From the NCBI RefSeq assembly GCF_027922265.1, contig NZ_BSFI01000008.1, forward strand, positions 62,001 through 126,000: a stretch of 64,000 nt of DNA, given 5' to 3'. The stretch comes from Hansschlegelia plantiphila (GTDB taxonomy: Bacteria > Pseudomonadota > Alphaproteobacteria > Rhizobiales > Methylopilaceae). Made by a program: the position numbers and the translations under genes. Below the pieces are notes generated by a model. It saw only the letters and a list, made by a program, of their open reading frames with translations, did no database searches and was not told the DNA's origin. Every line of letters starts with the position of its first letter. Position 1 is the stretch's first letter. Shown here piece by piece: positions 32,857-41,329 of the stretch.

Positions 32857-33837
32857 ATGGAAATCGTGAAGCTCGGCCGCACCGGCCTCGACGTCTCGCG
32901 CATCATCCTCGGCTGCATGACCTATGGCGTCCCCGACCGCGGCGACCATCCCTGGTCGCTCGACGAGGAGGCGAGCAGGCCGTTCTTCCGCCAGGCGCTG
33001 GAGCTCGGGATCAACACCTTCGACACAGCGAACCGCTATTCGGACGGCACGTCGGAGGAGATCGTCGGGCGCGCGCTCAAGGAGCTCGCCTCGCGCGAGG
33101 AGGTGGTGATCGCCACCAAGGTCTATTTCCCGATGCGCAAGGGGCCGAACGGCGGCGGCCTGTCACGCAAGGCGATTCTCGCCTCGATCGACGCCAGCCT
33201 GAAGCGGCTCGGCACCGACTATGTCGACCTCTACCAGATCCACCGCTGGGACTATGGCACGCCGATCGAGGAGACGCTCGAGGCGCTGCACGACGTCGTG
33301 AAGGCCGGCAAGGCCCGCTACATCGGCGCGTCCTCGATGTTCGCGTGGCAGTTCGCCCAGGCGCTCTATGTCTCCCGGCTGAACGGCTGGACCGAATTCG
33401 TGAGCATGCAGAACCAGCTCAACCTGCTCTACCGCGAGGAGGAGCGCGAGATGCTGCCGCTCTGCGAGGACCAGGGCGTCGCCGTGCTGCCCTGGAGTCC
33501 GCTCGCCCGCGGGCGCCTCACGCGCGACCCGGACGAGGGCAGCGCCCGGCAGGAGAGCGACGCCTATGGCAAGAGGCTGTTCGCCGCGACCGAGCAGGCC
33601 GACGCCAAGGTGATCGCGGCGGTCGCCGAGGTCGCGAAGGCGCGCGGCGTTCCCCGCGCGCAGGTCGCGCTCGCCTGGGTGCTGGCGAAGGACGTGGTGA
33701 CGGCGCCGATCATCGGCGCGTCGAAGCCGCACCATCTCGACGACGCGGTCGCGGCGCTGGCGCTCGAGCTGACGCCGGACGAGATCGCGACGCTTGAGGC
33801 GCCTTACGCGCCCCACGCCGTGGCCGGGTTCGAATGA
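32857..33837 (+). CDS. aldo/keto reductase
   Basis: A 326-residue NADPH-dependent reductase with a TIM-barrel fold. It starts VKLGRTGLDVSRIILGCM; the catalytic Asp/Tyr pair is in NTFDTANRYSDG near residue 52, the lysine in VVIATKVYFP near 88 and the histidine in YQIHRWDYGTP near 130. The C-terminal NADPH site shows PIIGASKPHHLDDAV. Length is typical. It reduces an aldehyde or ketone of unknown identity. The gene is divergent from the phospholipase D-type gene with a 47-bp gap. Confidence 0.9.
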   Translation: MEIVKLGRTGLDVSRIILGCMTYGVPDRGDHPWSLDEEASRPFFRQALELGINTFDTANRYSDGTSEEIVGRALKELASREEVVIATKVYFPMRKGPNGGGLSRKAILASIDASLKRLGTDYVDLYQIHRWDYGTPIEETLEALHDVVKAGKARYIGASSMFAWQFAQALYVSRLNGWTEFVSMQNQLNLLYREEEREMLPLCEDQGVAVLPWSPLARGRLTRDPDEGSARQESDAYGKRLFAATEQADAKVIAAVAEVAKARGVPRAQVALAWVLAKDVVTAPIIGASKPHHLDDAVAALALELTPDEIATLEAPYAPHAVAGFE

Positions 33838-33847
33838 ACGGCTGAGG

Positions 33848-34045
33848 TCAGCTCGCCGTCCCGCCCGCAGGATCCTCGTCGTCCGGCAGCGTCCCGGCGC
33901 CGGGGGTCGCTTCCTCGTTGGTGAGATCCGGCCTGGCGTGAGGGCCCTCCGGCCGCTCGTCGTGCTGCGAGTCGGGCTTGTCGTCCGTCTCGCCCTCCTG
34001 TCCCCGATGCGGCGGCGTCTTCGGGTCCTGTCCTGACGGATTCAT
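33848..34045 (-). CDS. small hydrophilic, disordered protein (65 aa)
   Basis: Composition is dominated by Pro, Gly, Asp and Glu with no hydrophobic core, so it is expected to be unstructured. AGGGAG lies 10-12 nt before the ATG. It starts 207 bp before the convergent aldo/keto reductase stop, with only 10 bp between stops. Such proteins are common near stress genes in this order. Function unknown. Confidence 0.5.
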   Translation of the reverse strand: MNPSGQDPKTPPHRGQEGETDDKPDSQHDERPEGPHARPDLTNEEATPGAGTLPDDEDPAGGTAS

Positions 34046-34164
34046 CGCGCTCGACTCCCTGCTTCGAACAGAAAAGCCGGACGGGCGCTGAAGTTCCGAG
34101 AGTCGGGCCGTTCTTCGCGACGCCGGCTGTCAGCCGGCGCCGCGCGGCGTTGTCTTCGGGCCGG

Positions 34165-34452
34165 TTATGACCCGGCCTTCGGCGCGACCCAGTGCGCGTA
34201 GACGGCCGTCAGCTGGTTCGAGCTCTCGCGACGGACGTCCGCCGTGCTCGTGGCGCGGCCGGCGACGGCGTAGTGCATCGCGCCGACGGAGCCGGGGCTG
34301 TAGGCGGCGGCGCCGTCCGCTCGGGTGACCTGCAGGCTTGCGGGCCGGCTATCGACGGTCGAGAGGGAGACGACGCCGTCCTGCGCGAAGGCGCTGACGG
34401 TGGATGCGGCGATCGCGGCGCTGATCGCGAAACTCTTCAAGACGTTCGACAT
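34165..34452 (-). CDS. small exported protein (95 aa)
   Basis: A signal peptide at residues 1-23 with the cut after AFA precedes a 72-residue mature domain rich in Ser, Ala and Val and without Cys. The mature part holds about 10 charged residues and one His near the middle. No family recognised; the pattern (short, exported, followed by a terminal Gly-Ser) is like small periplasmic proteins induced by envelope stress. GAGAG lies before the ATG. The 183 bp upstream contain no other gene. Confidence 0.65.
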   Translation of the reverse strand: MSNVLKSFAISAAIAASTVSAFAQDGVVSLSTVDSRPASLQVTRADGAAAYSPGSVGAMHYAVAGRATSTADVRRESSNQLTAVYAHWVAPKAGS

Positions 34453-34635
34453 GGTGCTGCTCTCACTGGCTGGCGGCGGGGACCTCCGTCGCCTCTGAGA
34501 GCAATGTCGTCTGCGGCCTATGATTATTCAAATCGATTGTGTGCATTGCAAAAATCGATGGCGTCGATACAGAGCAACGTCGATGTCCTTAGGACAGATC
34601 ACGTCGGGTCGCAGACTCGGGAGTTGAGGGAGGCG

Positions 34636-35814
34636 TCAGCCGTGCGGCTTGATGACGACCTTCGTGCAGCCGTCGGTCTTATCGCGGAACGCCTTGTAAA
34701 GCTCCGGTCCGTCCTCGAGCGAGGTCGTGCGGTGACTGATGATGAAGGACGGGTCGATCTCGCCGCGCTCGATCCGGTCGAGCAGCGGTTTCATGTAACG
34801 CAGCATGTGGGTCTGGCCTGTCTTCAGCGTCAGCCCCTTGTTCATCAGCACGCCGAGCGCCACCGGACCCGCCTGCCCCGCAAAGACGCCGGGCATGGAG
34901 ACCACGCCGCCTGGCCTGCAGGCGAGGATCGCCTGATTGAGCGCGAAGGGCCGCGCCATGCTGGACGTCGCCGCCATGACCGCCGACGAGACCTTCTGCG
35001 CCAGCGTGTCGGCGCCGTGAGCCTCCATGCCGACGGCCTCGATGACGGCGTCGGGGCCCCGACCGTTGGTCATCGCCATCAGTTCGTCCTGCACCGTCTG
35101 GTTGCCGAAATCGATCGTTTCGGCGCCGGCCTGACGTGCGAGTTCAAGCCGCTCCGGCACGTCGTCGATCGAGATGACGCGCTCGGCGCCCAGCAGAAGG
35201 CAGGACTTCACGGCCAGCACGCCGACCGGTCCGGCGCCCCATATCGCGATCGTCTCGCCGCCCTTAATCCCGCAGTTCTCCGCCGCCATATAGGCCGTGG
35301 GGAAAATGTCGGAGAGGAACAGCACCTGCTCGTCGCTGAGGCCGTCCGGAACAATCAGGGGCCCGACGTCGGCGTACGGAACCCTGAGATATTCCGCCTG
35401 TCCGCCGGCGAAGCCCCCGGTGATGTGCGAGAACCCGAACAGGCCCGCGAGCGGATAGCCGAACTGTTCGGCCTGCATCTTGCCGTTGGGGTTGGTGCGC
35501 TCGCAGCAGCTCCAGTTGCCCCATTTGCACTGCCGGCACTCGCCGCAGGACATGGTGAAGGGCACGACGACCCGGTCGCCGACCTTCAGCCGGGACGCCG
35601 CGCGGCCGACCTCCATGACCTCGCCCATGGTCTCGTGCCCGAGCACGTCGCCGCGCTCCATGGTCGGCATGAAGCCGCCCATGAGATGAAGGTCCGATCC
35701 GCAGATCGCGCATGCCGTCACCTTGATGATGACGTCGCGGTCATCCTGAATCTGCGGGTCCGGAACGCTGTCGCACCGGATGTCTCCCTTGCCGTGCCAG
35801 GTGAGCGCCTTCAT
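34636..35814 (-). CDS. zinc-dependent dehydrogenase (formaldehyde dehydrogenase-like)
   Basis: A 392-residue medium-chain dehydrogenase. [16 protein letters not shown] near residue 37 carries the catalytic zinc cysteine, GHETMG near 61 the histidine, and [15 protein letters not shown] near 91 the structural-zinc cysteines; the nucleotide fold is [11 protein letters not shown] near 181. Length and the CGSDLH pattern match the glutathione-independent formaldehyde dehydrogenase-like group. GGGAG lies before the ATG chosen; an upstream frame start at 35886 lacks family sequence. Substrate could be formaldehyde or another alcohol/aldehyde. Confidence 0.87.
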   Translation of the reverse strand: MKALTWHGKGDIRCDSVPDPQIQDDRDVIIKVTACAICGSDLHLMGGFMPTMERGDVLGHETMGEVMEVGRAASRLKVGDRVVVPFTMSCGECRQCKWGNWSCCERTNPNGKMQAEQFGYPLAGLFGFSHITGGFAGGQAEYLRVPYADVGPLIVPDGLSDEQVLFLSDIFPTAYMAAENCGIKGGETIAIWGAGPVGVLAVKSCLLLGAERVISIDDVPERLELARQAGAETIDFGNQTVQDELMAMTNGRGPDAVIEAVGMEAHGADTLAQKVSSAVMAATSSMARPFALNQAILACRPGGVVSMPGVFAGQAGPVALGVLMNKGLTLKTGQTHMLRYMKPLLDRIERGEIDPSFIISHRTTSLEDGPELYKAFRDKTDGCTKVVIKPHG

Positions 35815-36050
35815 GCCGCAAGCTCCCAATGCTGGATCCGTGCAGCCTGAGGCGACAGACCGCGCGCCGGCGAAATCGCCCGCCAAGCGTAAGGGAAGCG
35901 CTGTTATGGAGGTTTCGTTCCGGCTTGGCTCAACGTCTTCGGATTTTCTTCAACGCCGAAGAAAATCTATGACAGGCGCCATGTATTGCCGGCGCGCAGC
36001 ATCGTTCAGCGACCGCGCATCGGCGGCCGCGCCCGAACAGCGGCGTCGCC

Positions 36051-36302
36051 TTATTGTTCGTCGAGATCCGACGCCAGATCCTGGTCGCGCCTCGCGGTCT
36101 CGATGCCGAGGTCCGGAGCGGCGAACGCGCTGTTGTCGGCCTTCTCGAACGCCACGAGCTCCACCGCCACGCCGTCGAGCGTCTGGATGACCGGCGTCTT
36201 GCCTTCCGCCGTCAGGGTCGCGGCAAGCTTGATCGCCTGTTCGACGGTCTCAGTGACGATGGTGACGGCGCCCACGGCGCCGGCTGAAACCCGGAAAGGC
36301 AT
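36051..36302 (-). CDS. conserved-looking small hypothetical protein (83 aa)
   Basis: An 83-residue protein with alternating Val/Ala-rich strands (MPFRVSAGAVGAVTIVTE) and an acidic tail rich in Asp and Arg. AGGGAG lies 6 nt before the ATG at 36302, which was preferred over the ATG at 36356. No signal or membrane segment. The first half could fold as a small alpha-beta unit. No family recognised. It sits between the zinc dehydrogenase and Mn-catalase genes. Confidence 0.6.
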   Translation of the reverse strand: MPFRVSAGAVGAVTIVTETVEQAIKLAATLTAEGKTPVIQTLDGVAVELVAFEKADNSAFAAPDLGIETARRDQDLASDLDEQ

Positions 36303-36453
36303 ACGCAACTCCCTGAGACCGGAGCCGAGGATAATCAACATCCGAGACCGGGACATTATACCCCGATAAGAAACACCCGGATGACGACGCGTTTATGCGC
36401 CGCCGTCCGGGCGCTCCGCGGCTCAAACCGCCGGCGCCCGGACCGACCCGCAA

Positions 36454-37368
36454 TCAGAGCTTGGCGTGCAGCTTCGACGCGATCTCGAAGATCTCCATCG
36501 GATCGTAGTCGGTGGTGAACGCCGACGACGCGCCCTTCAGTTCGTCGATCTTGCCGCCGTCGGGGTGGCCCGAGACGACCTCGAGATCGCCGGGCGGGTC
36601 GCCGGGAAGCGCCTTCTCGCCGCCGCCCCAGATCGCCTCCATGTCGCGGTAGGTCTCCTCGCCCCAGGTGTACAACCGGCGATGCGATCCCTCGTCCAGA
36701 TATTTCTGCGACTCCGGGATCTTCGAGAGATCGATATTCGGGGTCGGCAGCAGCTTCTCCATCTCGACGCCGGTCAGCTTCTTCAGCGCCAGCGCGTAGG
36801 AGTGCGCATGCACGGAGCCGCGGACGAGCAGATAGCCGCACACCTCGCGGCCAGTCGGATCGGACAGGGTCTCGTAGACCCGCAACTTGTGCATCCGGGC
36901 GCCGCATTCGAGGAAGAAGTTGTGCAGCAGGTCGAGCACGAGGTTGCCCGTCGAGAACACGAAGGTTCCGTTCCAGGGCAGCCCGTTGGAGTCGACGGGC
37001 ATCGCGCCGCCGCCGGCGTGCAGGAAGGACGCCGCGGAGCGGATGTCCTTCATGTCTTCGAACGGCGCCGTCGAAACGTCGCCGTTGTGGTCCTTCTCGG
37101 GATCGGGACCGTTGGCGAGCATGGTGATGCCGTTGGCGACCAGTTCGACATGCCCAAGCTCTTCGGCCGTGATGCTCGCGACCAGGCTGTAGAACGGCTT
37201 CACCTTGGATTTATTGCGGAAATTGAAGCTCTGGTACATGTAGTTGTTGAGCGTCGACATCTCGCCGAACTTGCCGCCGAGAAGCTCCTGAAGAGCCGCC
37301 GCGGCGTTCGGGTCGGCTTTCTTCGGCTTCGGCAGCTCGGCCTGAAGCTTGTCTACACGCATGAACAT
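36454..37368 (-). CDS. manganese (non-haem) catalase
   Basis: A 304-residue di-manganese catalase that breaks down hydrogen peroxide in the cytoplasm. The four-helix ligand residues are visible: GEMSTLNNYMYQS near residue 35, TAEELGHVELV near 68 with Glu and His ligands, LLHNFFLECGARMHK near 148 and RGSVHAHSYALALKK near 181. Full length for the family. It follows the DUF892 gene by 94 bp containing a hairpin, so the two may be partly co-transcribed. The pairing with ferritin-like proteins and dehydrogenases fits a stress region. Confidence 0.94.
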   Translation of the reverse strand: MFMRVDKLQAELPKPKKADPNAAAALQELLGGKFGEMSTLNNYMYQSFNFRNKSKVKPFYSLVASITAEELGHVELVANGITMLANGPDPEKDHNGDVSTAPFEDMKDIRSAASFLHAGGGAMPVDSNGLPWNGTFVFSTGNLVLDLLHNFFLECGARMHKLRVYETLSDPTGREVCGYLLVRGSVHAHSYALALKKLTGVEMEKLLPTPNIDLSKIPESQKYLDEGSHRRLYTWGEETYRDMEAIWGGGEKALPGDPPGDLEVVSGHPDGGKIDELKGASSAFTTDYDPMEIFEIASKLHAKL

Positions 37369-37408
37369 GGGGCGAATCCTCTGTTGGGAGCGTCAGGCTG
37401 CTCCTGAG

Positions 37409-37434
37409 CCCGCCGCAGCGGGGGCTGCGGCGGG
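37409..37434 (-). terminator. hairpin between DUF892 and Mn-catalase genes
   Basis: A perfect 10-bp stem (CCCGCCGCAG / CTGCGGCGGG) with a 6-nt loop. No T-run follows on the minus strand, so it may only attenuate transcription from the DUF892 gene into the catalase gene. Confidence 0.4.
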
Positions 37435-37462
37435 ACTGGACGTCGTTCGAACGACGATCGGC

Positions 37463-37996
37463 TCACGCCGCCTTGGAGGTCTTTCGGCCCGTGGAGGTCG
37501 CCTTGTCGGCGCCGGCGCCGACGTCGAGGCCTAGGGCGATCTGCGACAGCAGTTCGTCGGCCTTCTTCTCTTCCTGCAACGTCTGGTCGAGCAGGGTGAC
37601 CGCTTCGTCGTAACCGAGCTTGCCGGCCCAGGACTTGAGCAGCCCGTATCGCGCGATCTCATAATGCTCCATCGCCTGCGCGCAGCCGATCAGCACGTCG
37701 TCGGCGGCGGGCGACTCTCCGAAGTCTTCGAGATCGTCCTCCATTTCGGAGGTGAGGCCCTGCATGGCGTCGCAGGTCTTGGCGCGGGCCGGCTTGCCGA
37801 TGATCTCGAAGACCTGGACGAGCCGCTCGACCTGCGTCGCGCTCTCCTCCATGTGCTCCTCGAACGCCGTCTTCAGCTGTGCGGATCCGGCGGCCTTGAC
37901 GGATTTCTTCAGCGCGCGAACCGAGGCCTTTTCGGCGAAATAGACATCCTTGAGGGTCTCGTGGAACGCGTCTGCGAGCGTCTTTTCCTTGGCCAA
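37463..37996 (-). CDS. DUF892 (YciE-like) ferritin-like stress protein
   Basis: A 177-residue ferritin-like four-helix protein of the DUF892 family. It starts AKEKTLADAFHETLKDVYFAEKASVRAL and has HMEESATQVERLVQVFE near residue 47 and AMEHYEIARYGLLKSWA near 102, carrying the Glu/His pattern that binds a di-metal site. The TTG at 37996 has a strong GGGAGG ribosome binding site 6 nt upstream; the longer frame to 38104 adds no family sequence. An EcfG-type promoter lies just upstream, so general-stress control is likely. Confidence 0.88.
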   Translation of the reverse strand: MAKEKTLADAFHETLKDVYFAEKASVRALKKSVKAAGSAQLKTAFEEHMEESATQVERLVQVFEIIGKPARAKTCDAMQGLTSEMEDDLEDFGESPAADDVLIGCAQAMEHYEIARYGLLKSWAGKLGYDEAVTLLDQTLQEEKKADELLSQIALGLDVGAGADKATSTGRKTSKAA

Positions 37997-38031
37997 GCGG
38001 GCCTCCCTTGTCTGTGAGTCAGGACTCGACA

Positions 38032-38056
38032 GACGTGCGGGAGGGACGGACGTTCC
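38032..38056 (-). promoter_or_regulatory. candidate EcfG-type promoter of the DUF892 gene
   Basis: On the minus strand GGAAC (38056-38052), 16 nt, CGTC (38035-38032). One mismatch from the EcfG -10 (CGTT). It ends 35 nt before the TTG start. Confidence 0.5.
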
Positions 38057-38124
38057 GGCCCAAAACGTTGTTTCAGTCGGAACGCCGCGCAAACCGCGAA
38101 ACAACTCCGGCGGGCGTTATACGC

Positions 38125-38361
38125 CTATACAATCTGCATCTCGATCCAGCGTTCCGCGGACTGCAGGTTCGCGAACAGCGGCGGCTTCACGCTGTCCACG
38201 CCGTTGAAACCGGCCTCGAGGCTCCATTGGCCGCGCGCGGCGCCGTGGGCTTCGTCGTCGAGCCGGACGATGACGGCGATCAGTCGGCCGTCGAGCAGGA
38301 CGAGGCGTCCTTCTTCGTCGCTGGAGCCAGTGGCGACCTTGATCGGCTGAAACTCCATCAT
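38125..38361 (-). CDS. small hypothetical protein coupled to the Crp/Fnr gene (78 aa)
   Basis: A 78-residue soluble protein (MMEFQPIKVATGSSDEEG then RLVLLDGRLIAVIVRLDD), predicted mostly beta strand, ending in a helix-like WIEMQIV. AGGAGATCGC stands before the ATG, whose ATGA overlaps the stop of the Crp/Fnr regulator. This coupling hints at a regulated or accessory role. No family recognised. Confidence 0.7.
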   Translation of the reverse strand: MMEFQPIKVATGSSDEEGRLVLLDGRLIAVIVRLDDEAHGAARGQWSLEAGFNGVDSVKPPLFANLQSAERWIEMQIV

Positions 38362-39104
38362 GCGATCTCCTGCCGGGGCTGGAGCGGTTCGTCCCGATCC
38401 TGCCGGAAATGAAGGTATGAGGGGTCGAAGTCGGCGAACGCCATCAGGGCGGAGACGTCCGGGATGGTGATCTCGCGGCTGGTCTGGACGATGAGGCGCG
38501 AGCGACGGAGCCGCTGCAGCGCGCGGTTCACCGAAACCGTCGTGAGGCCCACCGTGTCGCCAAGGTCCGCCTGAGACAATGCGAGCCGGAACCCGTTGGA
38601 TCTCGCCACCCCGACCGTCTGAAGCCGCACCAGCAGCTCGCAGAGGATGTGGGCGATGCGCTTGTCCGGCGTGCGGCGTCCGACATTGACGAGCCACTCG
38701 CGCAAAATGGCGCTGTCGACGAGGTTCGACCACCACAGCGCCCGCGCCAGCATCGGGCGCGCCGTCAGCATCAGCACGTCGTCCTCCGTCAGCTCGACGA
38801 TCTCGCAGGGCGTCAGCGCGGAGATGCTGTGGTCCATCCGGTCGAGCAGGAAGCCGAACAGATCGCAGAAATCTCCCGGCACGAGATAGCCGATGATCTG
38901 GCGCTTGCCGTCGGCCAGGATCTTGTAGCGGCACGCATGGCCGGACAGCATGACGTGCACGAGCTTGTACTGCTCGCCCTCCAGCGTGATCGGGTCTCCG
39001 GCCTTGATCGGACGGCCTTTGCCGACGATCGCATGGAGAAGCTTCTTGTCCTCCTCCGGCAGCGGCTGCAGCGCCTCGAGCTTGGCGAGCATGGCGTCGA
39101 GCAT
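38358..39104 (-). CDS. Crp/Fnr-family transcriptional regulator
   Basis: A 248-residue regulator. A cyclic-nucleotide-binding-like beta roll (about residues 15-130; LEGEQYKLVHVMLSGHACRYK and GYLVPGDFCDLFGFL) is followed by a Crp-type winged helix (about 165-230; LSQADLGDTVGLTTVSVNRALQRLRR is the recognition unit). It lacks the N-terminal cysteine cluster of Fnr, so a redox or small-molecule signal other than an iron-sulfur cluster is likely. AGGGGAG lies before the ATG. Its partner gene overlaps the stop. Targets are unknown. Confidence 0.9.
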   Translation of the reverse strand: MLDAMLAKLEALQPLPEEDKKLLHAIVGKGRPIKAGDPITLEGEQYKLVHVMLSGHACRYKILADGKRQIIGYLVPGDFCDLFGFLLDRMDHSISALTPCEIVELTEDDVLMLTARPMLARALWWSNLVDSAILREWLVNVGRRTPDKRIAHILCELLVRLQTVGVARSNGFRLALSQADLGDTVGLTTVSVNRALQRLRRSRLIVQTSREITIPDVSALMAFADFDPSYLHFRQDRDEPLQPRQEIA

Positions 39105-39285
39105 CGGGCTCCCCTTCAGCGGAATTTGCCTGCGGCCAGGGTGGGCGGTCTCGGCCGACTGTTCGACTGACGGCGCACGGCCACGCTCCTGATTGATCGG
39201 ACCGGGCGTTCCCGGCACCGTGATCAAACGCCGGGCGGGGGCGAACGATCCGCCTTCGCGGGGCGGGGTCGCCGGATGAGCGGCG

Positions 39286-40104
39286 TCAGGGAACCGCGGT
39301 CCTGCGGGCGCGCGTCGTCCGTTTCGCCGCGACGTCCGACAGCTCGATCCAGGCCGGCGCATGGTCGCTCGCCTTCGGCCAGCCCCGGACCTCTCGGTCG
39401 ACGCCCGCGGCCGTCAGGCGGCCGGCGATCGCGGGGCTGAGCAGCAGGTGGTCGATCCTCAGCCCTGCGTCCCGTCCCCAGGCGTTCCGGAAATAATCCC
39501 AGAAGGTGTAGAGTCGCTCCGTCGGATGGGCCGCGCGCAGCGCGTCGGTCCACCCCTGGCCTGTCAGCCCTGCGAAGGCGGCGCGCACCTCAGGCCGGAA
39601 CAGCGCGTCGTCGACCCAGCGCTCCGGCTTGTAGACGTCGAGATCGGTCGGCATGACGTTGAAGTCGCCGACCAGCGCGGCGGGAATCCCGGCCGCCATC
39701 AACTCCGCCGCATGGGCCGTCAGCCGCTCGAACCAGCGGAGCTTGTAGTCGAATTTCGGACCCGGAGCCGGATTGCCGTTGGGCATATAGAGGCATCCGA
39801 TCAGGACGCCGCCGACGGCCGCCTCGATGTAGCGGCTCTGGGCGTCGTCCGGATCGCCGGGCAGGCCGCGCCGCGTCTCGACCGGGTCCGCGCCGCGGGC
39901 GAGGATCGCGACGCCGTTCCAGCTTTTCTTGCCCTGCCACACCGCGCCATAGCCGGCCTGTTCGAGGGCGGCCGCCGGAAATTTCTCCTGCGGGGTTTTG
40001 AGTTCCTGAAGGCAGACGGCGTCGGGCCGCGCCTGCTCGAGCCACCGCAGCAGCACCGCGAGGCGCCCGTTGACGCCGTTGACGTTGAACGTCGCGATCT
40101 TCAT
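39286..40104 (-). CDS. xth: exodeoxyribonuclease III (AP endonuclease)
   Basis: A 272-residue base-excision repair nuclease that cuts at abasic sites and removes blocked 3' ends. Metal and catalytic motifs are ATFNVNG near residue 4, LQELK near 35, YMPNG near 108, GDFNV near 146, RIDHLLLS near 218 and SDHAPAW near 246. The C-terminal tail is rich in Arg and Thr. It stands alone between the Crp/Fnr region and the DUF2934 gene. Confidence 0.94.
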   Translation of the reverse strand: MKIATFNVNGVNGRLAVLLRWLEQARPDAVCLQELKTPQEKFPAAALEQAGYGAVWQGKKSWNGVAILARGADPVETRRGLPGDPDDAQSRYIEAAVGGVLIGCLYMPNGNPAPGPKFDYKLRWFERLTAHAAELMAAGIPAALVGDFNVMPTDLDVYKPERWVDDALFRPEVRAAFAGLTGQGWTDALRAAHPTERLYTFWDYFRNAWGRDAGLRIDHLLLSPAIAGRLTAAGVDREVRGWPKASDHAPAWIELSDVAAKRTTRARRTAVP

Positions 40105-40229
40105 CCGCCGCCCGATCCGTTCTTCCGAAAGGCCGAGCCTATCGTCGGCGCATAGGCGGCGCCCATTTCATCCGCGGTCCCGCGTCGCGCCCCGCGGCCG
40201 CTCCCGGCCCACGCGCGCGGCGGTCGGCT

Positions 40230-40481
40230 TCAGCGGTCGTCGCCGGGCCCCGTGATCCCGCCTCCGGGTTGCGCTTCGGAGACCGGATCGCTCGACGGGA
40301 AGGTCTCCTCGAGGCTATCGTCCAGCCGATCCTCCCTCTCCCCGGTCGCGTCGTCCGAACCGGTCACGCCGAGTTCTCGCTCGGCCTGCGCCCAGTGTTG
40401 CTGCTCCATGCCTTCGGGCTGCCTGGCCTCGAGCCAGATCTCGTAGGCGCGGTCGCGGATTTTTTGCGTCAGGTCGTCCAT
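40230..40481 (-). CDS. DUF2934 domain protein
   Basis: An 83-residue protein. The N-terminal half carries the DUF2934 pattern IRDRAYEIWLEARQPEGMEQQHW (about residues 7-29, interrupted here for brevity), predicted helical; the rest is acidic and disordered (DDSLEETFPSSDP). A GGAGG lies 6 nt before the ATG at 40481, better than the ATG at 40493. DUF2934 genes are often near stress genes in this order. An EcfG-like promoter lies upstream. Function unknown. Confidence 0.8.
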   Translation of the reverse strand: MDDLTQKIRDRAYEIWLEARQPEGMEQQHWAQAERELGVTGSDDATGEREDRLDDSLEETFPSSDPVSEAQPGGGITGPGDDR

Positions 40482-40508
40482 CGAAGCCTCCATGCGGAAC
40501 AGGAGCTC

Positions 40509-40533
40509 AACCCGCCCCGGAGGCTGTTGTTCC
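40509..40533 (-). promoter_or_regulatory. candidate EcfG-type promoter of the DUF2934 gene
   Basis: On the minus strand GGAAC (40533-40529), 16 nt, GGTT (40512-40509); one mismatch in the -10 box against CGTT. It ends 27 nt before the chosen start. Confidence 0.45.
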
Positions 40534-40595
40534 CGCGCGGCCGCGGTGGCGCGCGGATATCTTTCGCCGAAAACCGCGGCTCTGGCGCCGCGGAG

Positions 40596-41222
40596 CTAGG
40601 ACGCGTCGCTCCGCGGCTTCGCCGCCGCATCGTCCCAGACGCTCATGATCCGCGTGATGGACGCCTCGAGCTCGTCGAGCGTCGCTCCATCCCGGACGGC
40701 GGGCGAGATGCCGAGAAGGAACGTGTTGATCAACGCCACGAGCGCCGGACCGTCCGCGGATCGAAGCAGATCGCCATTCTCCACCGCACGGTCGACGTGA
40801 GCCTTGATGGCGCGCCGGTTGCGGTCCCGTTCGGATGCGAGAAGCGCTTCGATATGACGGTTCTCGGGGGAGCAGTTGGCGGCGCCGAGGACGATGAGGC
40901 AACCCGCCGGATGCGACGCCGCCGTCTGCATGCGCGCCGAGCGCCGCAAAGCGGTCTCGATCGCTTCGCGCGGGGGCAGCGATGCGTCCTTGAGGGTCGT
41001 CGTAGCCTGCCCGTGGGTTTCGAGATAACGGGCGACGACCTCGCGGAACAGACCGGCCTTGGAACCGAAGGCCGCGTAGAAGCTCGCGGGCGAAAGCCCG
41101 CCCATGCAGTCCTTGAGCTGGCTCAGCGAGGTGGGCTCGTACCCATGCTCCCAAAACAGCGCCATGGCCGCGTCGACGGCCTTCTCCCGGTCGAACTCGC
41201 GTGGGCGCCCTGTTCTGGCCAT
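40596..41222 (-). CDS. TetR-family repressor
   Basis: A 208-residue regulator. The N-terminal helix-turn-helix (about residues 8-55; FDREKAVDAAMALFWEHGYEP and LSQLKDCMGGLSPASFYAAFG with the recognition helix) is typical of the TetR/AcrR group; the C-terminal ligand domain follows. AGGGGCTGAG lies before the ATG; the frame to 41273 is open but not needed. It is divergent from an MFS exporter and a near-perfect 22-bp palindrome lies in between, so it probably represses both that gene and itself until an inducer binds. Confidence 0.92.
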   Translation of the reverse strand: MARTGRPREFDREKAVDAAMALFWEHGYEPTSLSQLKDCMGGLSPASFYAAFGSKAGLFREVVARYLETHGQATTTLKDASLPPREAIETALRRSARMQTAASHPAGCLIVLGAANCSPENRHIEALLASERDRNRRAIKAHVDRAVENGDLLRSADGPALVALINTFLLGISPAVRDGATLDELEASITRIMSVWDDAAAKPRSDAS

Positions 41223-41241
41223 CTCAGCCCCTCTCAGCATT

Positions 41242-41261
41242 TTTAGACTAGTCGCTCCATA
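41242..41261. promoter_or_regulatory. secondary TetR operator-like site
   Basis: On the minus strand TATGGAGCGACTAGTCTAAA shares 14 of 20 positions with the main operator at 41291-41312 and keeps the TATGGA half. It lies just upstream of the repressor start, suited to autoregulation. Confidence 0.4.
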
Positions 41262-41290
41262 TGTCCTTGCCAAGCGGACCGTCCCGATAT

Positions 41291-41312
41291 TTATGGAACG
41301 ATCATTCCATAA
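41291..41312. promoter_or_regulatory. TetR operator between the repressor and MFS genes
   Basis: TTATGGAA-N6-TTCCATAA: 8-bp arms are exact complements and the central GATC continues the symmetry, giving a 22-bp palindrome with one mismatched pair. It lies 18 bp before the MFS ATG chosen here, where bound repressor would block the leader or promoter. Confidence 0.75.
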
Positions 41313-41329
41313 GTTTGGATTCGCCGACC

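Noticed and set aside
34046-34110. GGAAC-N16-CTTT before the 65-aa gene as an EcfG promoter
   Set aside because: The -10 box departs from CGTT at its second position, one of the conserved ones, and spacing alone is not enough at this base composition.
35897-35921. GGAAC-N16-CGCT before the formaldehyde dehydrogenase-like gene
   Set aside because: The -10 match is poor and the distance to the start is over 80 bp, so it may be chance.
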